From the NCBI RefSeq assembly GCF_003590835.1, contig NZ_QYUQ01000001.1, forward strand, positions 1 to 9,873: DNA of 9,873 nt. Direction: 5' to 3'. Shown piece after piece: positions 6,832 to 9,873 of this stretch. Within the stretch, counting starts at the first letter, position 1. Each line of letters begins with the position of its first letter. This stretch comes from Noviherbaspirillum sedimenti (GTDB lineage Bacteria; Pseudomonadota; Gammaproteobacteria; Burkholderiales; Burkholderiaceae_D). The translations under genes and the position numbers were made by a program. Under the pieces are notes generated by a model. It had not been told where the DNA came from and ran no database searches. It saw nothing but the letters and a program-made list of their open reading frames with translations.

Positions 6832-6897
6832 ATGACATGGTAACTATGATTGGCATTAACTACAGGAGATGGTAAAAAATTCCTGCCCTGTCGGTAA

Positions 6898-7188
6898 TCA
6901 ACCGGTTTGTCCGGCGGCAGCAATGACTTCGCGGCTCATACGCCTGTTGTGCGCATGAATTGACTGACCGATCAGTGCTGCCACAAAATTGAAAGCATTG
7001 GTCCAGACGAAAACCCAGTTTTCAACCAGGTAGCTGTACAGCACGAAGCCCAGCGAGGCCAGCATCTGGCCGATGAAAAACCAATTGGAAACACCGGCGC
7101 AACTCTTGCTGCGCCATTGCGCATAAACTTGGGAAGAAATCGTCAGCGCCAGGATCATTGCGCTGCTCCAGCCTGCCAATTCCGTCAT
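6898..7188 (-). CDS. Small PQ-loop / SemiSWEET-like membrane protein
   Basis: A 96-residue protein with three hydrophobic segments, about residues 5-24, 35-54 and 57-76, and a charged C-terminal tail (HAHNRRMSREV). Size and layout match the bacterial SemiSWEET / PQ-loop family, small sugar or amphipath transporters that work as dimers. The first helix ends in ISSQVYAQWRSKSCAGVS, aligning with the family pattern xPQvxktwrtKSaxGlS, with Ser19-Gln20 where Pro-Gln is usual. Helix 3 has the Asn-rich WTNAFNFVAALIG. The ATG follows an AAGGGA site by about 9 bases. It starts 43 bases after the SRPBCC-Hsp20 stop, so the two are probably co-transcribed. Substrate and actual transport activity are unknown. 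Confidence 0.7.
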   Translation of the reverse strand: MTELAGWSSAMILALTISSQVYAQWRSKSCAGVSNWFFIGQMLASLGFVLYSYLVENWVFVWTNAFNFVAALIGQSIHAHNRRMSREVIAAAGQTG

Positions 7189-7231
7189 TCCGCGCAATCC
7201 CTTCTGCCTGCAACATAGCAATAAGCTTGCA

Positions 7232-8119
7232 TCATCCGCCCTGGATGTCCAGGCGTCGGACAGTACCCGGTGCGGCTGCCATCCTGAAGCTGACATCCAG
7301 TACGCCGTCATGCATGCTGGCCTGCGCCGAATCCGGATCCACCCCTGCAGGCAAGGTAATCACCCGGTAAAAATGGCCGTAATTGCACTCGGCACGATGA
7401 CGCGCCGTCTGCTGCCCGCCGGCGCCAGCGCGCCGCTCGCCTTCGATGATCAACTGGTCGCGAAGGATTTCTATTTGCACATCCTGTTTGCTTACCCCCG
7501 GCAAATCGGTGCGAATATGCATCTGGCCGGCATGCTGCTCGATATCCACCGGCGGCGTCCATGCCTGGCGCCGATGCAGCGGCGCCTCTCCTGCCGCTTG
7601 GCTCTGGCCGGCATTCCGCGGGAGCGCATTTTCGGCGTCTGCATCGACTGTGCGTCCCTGCGTAACCGACGCCTGGCGATGGAGGTCGTCAGAATTGGCG
7701 CCACGCGAACGTACTTTGCTTTCGACCATTTTTTTAAAGCGCGCCAGATCGCCCTCATCCTGAGGTGGGAAGCCATCTTCGCTTGCCGTCTGATCCAGCG
7801 GCGCTTCCTCGGCTTCCATGGACAGGAATATGCGGGTTTTGTCGGGATCCAGCGCTTCCAGCACAACCCTGCCTTCGCTTCTGGGGCCGCTGGTATTACG
7901 CCAGGCAATGCAGTGTTCAGGAATTTGTTCAGTGATTTCCGCATCCCACTCCATTTCCTTGCCATTTTTTTCTGCTCGCCAATGCAGATGCGCATCATCG
8001 AGCTGGTGCACTGAATGAACGCCTTTCATAAAGCGGGGGAATTCTTCGAACTGGCTTAGCTCCCTATAAACGATGCTTACCGGCACATTCACTTCAATTA
8101 ATCGTTCGACCTTGACCAT
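7232..8119 (-). CDS. SRPBCC (cyclase/dehydrase-like) - Hsp20 alpha-crystallin fusion protein
   Basis: One open frame of 295 residues with two domains. Residues 1-140 resemble the stand-alone COG5637-type SRPBCC protein: VERLIEVNVPVSIVYRELSQFEEFPRFM, then LHWRAEKNGKEMEWDAEITEQIP, IAWRNTSGP and EGDLARFKKMVES. This fold binds hydrophobic ligands. Residues 141-188 are a Gln/Ala-rich linker. Residues 189-283 are an alpha-crystallin domain: PPVDIEQHAGQMHIRTDLPGVSKQDVQIEILRDQLII (shown here as separate motifs DLPGV at 205-209 and QLIIEGER), YGHFYRVITLP, and DGVLDV at 271-276. The C-terminal tail is short and lacks a clear I-x-I/V motif. ATG 8119 follows GAGAGGGG by six bases; a GTG lies directly before it. 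A cytoplasmic holdase chaperone role is inferred for the Hsp20 half; the SRPBCC half has no assignable ligand. Confidence 0.85.
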   Translation of the reverse strand: MVKVERLIEVNVPVSIVYRELSQFEEFPRFMKGVHSVHQLDDAHLHWRAEKNGKEMEWDAEITEQIPEHCIAWRNTSGPRSEGRVVLEALDPDKTRIFLSMEAEEAPLDQTASEDGFPPQDEGDLARFKKMVESKVRSRGANSDDLHRQASVTQGRTVDADAENALPRNAGQSQAAGEAPLHRRQAWTPPVDIEQHAGQMHIRTDLPGVSKQDVQIEILRDQLIIEGERRAGAGGQQTARHRAECNYGHFYRVITLPAGVDPDSAQASMHDGVLDVSFRMAAAPGTVRRLDIQGG

Positions 8120-8125
8120 CACCTG

Positions 8126-8133
8126 CCCCTCTC
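8126..8133 (-). promoter_or_regulatory. Ribosome binding site of the SRPBCC-Hsp20 gene
   Basis: On the minus strand this reads GAGAGGGG, ending six bases before ATG 8119. It decides that start over the in-frame GTG immediately before the ATG. Confidence 0.7.
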
Positions 8134-8163
8134 ATGCGGATTCATGGTTCGCCAGTCACGCTT

Positions 8164-8185
8164 GCTGGCGACAGCCAGCGTCGCC
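8164..8185 (-). promoter_or_regulatory. Two overlapping, mutually exclusive hairpins in the chaperone leader
   Basis: Within 22 bases, GCTGGC (8164-8169) can pair with GCCAGC (8174-8179), or GGCGAC (8167-8172) can pair with GTCGCC (8180-8185); they share bases, so only one can form. They lie 45-66 bases upstream of the SRPBCC-Hsp20 ATG on the transcribed strand. A leader switch is possible but neither arm visibly pairs with the ribosome binding site. In the left arm the second hairpin is destroyed by the 2-base deletion after 1686. Confidence 0.4.
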
Positions 8186-8385
8186 GCGCAAAAGTTAGAC
8201 TGAAAAGTTCCTCAATCGTTTTACTTTGCGCTGCGGCATGCCGATCCTGTCTTGAATCGCGGTTCTAGCCATGATTCGCGTTACGGTATCCGGAACATGT
8301 CAAACAGAACGGATGAAGCCTGGAACTGGAATGGCAATTGCGTCTCCAATACTTAAAGTGCGTGGCAAAACGACTGTTTTTGCAT

Positions 8386-8390
8386 GGGGA
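8386..8390 (+). promoter_or_regulatory. Ribosome binding site of the GT2 gene
   Basis: GGGGA ends eight bases before ATG 8399. It supports the long start over the internal ATG at codon 59, where the glycosyltransferase domain begins. Confidence 0.6.
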
Positions 8391-8398
8391 TTTCATAA

Positions 8399-9535
8399 AT
8401 GGCGAAAATTATTGCCTTTCCCAGTAATCCGCGTTGTGTACATCAGGGTGGCAAACAAGCGAAGATAAATACCATCCTGTATGCCGGCCGCCTGGCGGCC
8501 GATGCACCGTCAGGGGTGATCCATACTGCACAAATACAACCGATCTGGAAGTCACGTACGCGCGGTATCCAGATGTCGGTGATATTGCCGGCCCGGGATC
8601 GACCTGAACTGCTGAACCGTTGCCTGGCAGCGTTGACGCGGCAAACCCTGTCGCCTCGCCAGTATGAAATCATCGTGGTCGACAGTGTTCCCAGTCGTGC
8701 CAGCCGCGAAGTGGTGGAAAGCTATCTGAACCCGCCTGGAAATGGTCCCTGCATCATTTATCTGCCGGCAGGCGGCCAGGATGGTGCGGCCGCAGCGCGC
8801 AATCATGGATGGCAGCTCGCCCGTGGCGCCTTGATCGCTTTTACCGAGGAAGATACCATTCCCTGCGCCGACTGGCTGGCGCAGGGAATGCTGGCCTTCA
8901 ATGGCATCGCGCAGGCAGTGTGCGGGCAGATCCTGACCCCGCTGCCTGGCCTGCCGACGGATCATGAGCGCACCGTAAAAACTCTGGAGCAAGCGGAATT
9001 CGCCAGCATCAATTGCTTTTGCCTCAGGCAGGTTCTGCAAGATATGGGCGGCTTTGACGAACGCTTCGGCACCGCCGGGCGCGAAGATTCGGATCTGTAT
9101 TTTCGACTGCTGCAAGCAAATGCCGTTATCTGCCATGCGCCGCTGGCGGTGGTCGAACATCCGGTCGCTGCGGCACCCTGGGGCACCAGCCTGCTGCAAC
9201 AGCAACGCATGCAGTTCGACGCTTTGCTCTATAAAAAGCATCCGCTCCTGTATCGTGAAAAAATCAGTCCGGCCATACCATGGCACTACCATGCCATCGT
9301 CATGGTGCTGCTATGCCTGGTCGCCGCGCTGGTCTTCCACGAAACGTCGGCAGCGCTGCTTGCCCTCGCCTGCTGGATACTGCTCAGTGCAAGTCTGTGC
9401 CTGCAGCGCCTGCGCGGCACGGAAAAAACTGCTTCAAACGTCAGCGAGATCCTGCTGACCTCGCTTCTGCTGCCGCCGCTCGCAATCTTCTGGCGCCTGG
9501 TCGGGGCGTTGCGCTTTCGTGTCGGCTTCATATGA
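8399..9535 (+). CDS. Membrane-anchored family 2 glycosyltransferase
   Basis: A 378-residue GT-A enzyme that would transfer a sugar from a nucleotide donor on the cytoplasmic face of the inner membrane. Residues 1-58 are an N-terminal extension without recognised motifs. The catalytic domain begins SVILPARDRPELLNRCLAAL (60-79), followed by YEIIVVDS (89-96) and AAARNHGWQLARGALIAF (131-148). The metal-binding DxD position is TEED (149-152). GGFDERFG (217-224) and Glu229-Asp230 in REDSDLYFRL form the usual catalytic-base region. Hydrophobic segments follow at about 299-315, 317-335 and 350-370, so the C-terminus is membrane-anchored. The gene is divergent from the chaperone fusion and convergent with the Gp157 gene, whose stop is 16 bases away. 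Together with the GT9 gene it suggests synthesis of a surface glycan; acceptor and donor are unknown. Confidence 0.88.
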   Translation: MAKIIAFPSNPRCVHQGGKQAKINTILYAGRLAADAPSGVIHTAQIQPIWKSRTRGIQMSVILPARDRPELLNRCLAALTRQTLSPRQYEIIVVDSVPSRASREVVESYLNPPGNGPCIIYLPAGGQDGAAAARNHGWQLARGALIAFTEEDTIPCADWLAQGMLAFNGIAQAVCGQILTPLPGLPTDHERTVKTLEQAEFASINCFCLRQVLQDMGGFDERFGTAGREDSDLYFRLLQANAVICHAPLAVVEHPVAAAPWGTSLLQQQRMQFDALLYKKHPLLYREKISPAIPWHYHAIVMVLLCLVAALVFHETSAALLALACWILLSASLCLQRLRGTEKTASNVSEILLTSLLLPPLAIFWRLVGALRFRVGFI

Positions 9536-9547
9536 AATTATTTCATA
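9531..9547. repeat. 17-bp AT-rich palindrome between convergent genes (right copy)
   Basis: TATGAAAT-T-ATTTCATA, overlapping the GT2 stop codon (9533-9535) and lying 4 bases from the Gp157 stop on the other strand. Same element as 321-337. It may be a weak bidirectional terminator, a protein site, or chance. Confidence 0.6.
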
Positions 9548-9551
9548 CCGA

Positions 9552-9873
9552 TTAACGAATATCGAGCCGCACCGCCTGTTCGGCATGCGCTCCGGGCACT
9601 TCAATGCCTGCTTTCAATGCAGCCGCGATGGCTTTTTTATCCGGCACGGGCGGCGGCGGCTCCGGATACTGCAAGAAGGCCGGTGGCAAGGCGGCTGCGC
9701 AATCGATCACCACCGCCGGTGGATTCTTGCGGATCGCCAGCGAAAACAGCGCGGTCGTCACATGTTCGCGCTGTGCGCTCTGCATCAGGTCCAGGATCAA
9801 CTTGCGTCCGCGTTCTGCCGCTCGCTGCAATCCGGCGTGGCGCGCCGCCAAGTCTTCCATCGTGCGCACACCC
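9552..9873 (-). CDS. Siphovirus Gp157-family protein, N-terminus cut by window edge
   Basis: About 106 residues are visible and the frame stays open to the window edge, so the N-terminal portion (about 50-60 residues in a typical ~160-residue family member) is missing. Met codons at 9860 and the GTG at 9869 are probably internal. The visible part has a helical segment rich in Arg/Ala/Leu (LAARHAGLQRAAERGRKLI), then the characteristic TALFSLAIRKNPPAVVID, ALPPAFL, PDKKAIAAALKAGIEVPGA and a final EQAVRLDIR. The family is found in siphoviruses and prophages; the Streptococcus thermophilus Sfi phage member is linked to phage resistance, but the mechanism is not known to me. Its presence implies a prophage or phage remnant just outside the window. 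It ends convergently with GT2. Confidence 0.82.
   Translation of the reverse strand, partial: GVRTMEDLAARHAGLQRAAERGRKLILDLMQSAQREHVTTALFSLAIRKNPPAVVIDCAAALPPAFLQYPEPPPPVPDKKAIAAALKAGIEVPGAHAEQAVRLDIR

Larger units (their letters stand above)
8120..8398. promoter_or_regulatory. Divergent intergenic region between SRPBCC-Hsp20 and GT2
   Basis: This 279-base region must hold promoters for both divergent genes. I could not identify a complete sigma-70 or sigma-32 promoter with normal spacing. Seen here are TTGACA on the minus strand (8298-8303) with no good -10, CTTGAA at 8250-8256 on the plus strand, two AAAAGTT direct copies near 8190-8210, and the overlapping hairpins at 8164-8185. Ribosome binding sites lie at both ends (8126-8133 minus, 8386-8390 plus). 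Confidence 0.5.
4938..9868 (-). repeat. Right arm of the 4.93-kb inverted repeat (intact reading frames)
   Basis: Reverse complement of 1-4926. The long frames broken in the left arm (Gp157, GT2, SRPBCC-Hsp20, SemiSWEET-like) are all open here, so this arm should be used for protein predictions. The last five bases (9869-9873) lie outside the paired region only because the left arm starts at the window edge. No transposase, target-site duplication or recombinase site was recognised at the arm ends. Confidence 0.97.

Noticed and set aside
8190..8215. GGAACTT on the minus strand as the -35 of an extracytoplasmic (RpoE-type) promoter for the chaperone fusion
   Set aside because: No matching -10 element lies at 15-17 bases.
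8380..8392. CCCCATGC on the minus strand as a sigma-32 -10 box for the Hsp20 fusion
   Set aside because: It overlaps the GT2 ribosome binding site, is over 250 bases from the chaperone start, and has no CTTGAA-like -35 at the right distance.
1..9868. Composite transposon or insertion-sequence inverted repeats
   Set aside because: The arms meet directly with an 11-base loop and no cargo between them; there is no transposase, no target-site duplication and no terminal repeat distinct from the arms.

Overview
The window is one stretch of about 4.93 kb present twice, head to head. Bases 1-4926 and 4938-9868 are reverse complements around an 11-base loop (4927-4937), so every gene appears once in each arm. 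I compared the arms by eye and found only ten small indels, all in the outer part (left positions 186 to about 2732), and no substitutions. From about 2733 to 7131 the arms match base for base. Where the arms differ, the right arm has intact reading frames and the left arm has frameshifts. The right arm should be read as the true gene content. The fold-back itself is most simply an assembly or read artefact, though a real inverted duplication is not excluded by sequence alone.

The GC-rich composition, good GGAG-type ribosome binding sites and protein styles (a family 9 glycosyltransferase with a long HGSG region, a COG5637-type SRPBCC protein, Hsp20) suggest a betaproteobacterium, probably Burkholderiales and perhaps Oxalobacteraceae. 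This placement is inference.

Unique gene order, read from the right edge inward: (1) the C-terminal part of a Siphovirus Gp157-family protein (9552-9873, minus), a phage-type gene cut by the window edge; (2) convergent with it, a membrane-anchored family 2 glycosyltransferase (8399-9535, plus); (3) a 279-base divergent intergenic region; (4) a protein fusing an SRPBCC (cyclase/dehydrase-like) domain to an Hsp20 alpha-crystallin domain (7232-8119, minus); (5) a small three-helix PQ-loop/SemiSWEET-like membrane protein (6898-7188, minus); (6) a GT9 heptosyltransferase-like enzyme (5623-6684, minus); (7) a small putative lipoprotein (5298-5579, minus); (8) the first ~55 residues of a COG1926-type phosphoribosyltransferase, cut off at the palindrome centre (4908-5087, minus). 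Genes 4 to 8 point the same way and may form one or two transcription units. A hairpin, a four-copy 13-bp tandem repeat and a terminator-like stem lie between genes 7 and 8.

In function, the region combines envelope or polysaccharide glycosylation (GT2, GT9, lipoprotein) with a stress-type module (SRPBCC-Hsp20 fusion, phosphoribosyltransferase) next to a phage-derived gene, as in an accessory island. I found no RNA gene, CRISPR array, transposase or integrase. The most biologically interesting item is the SRPBCC-Hsp20 fusion; the most important caution is the palindrome.
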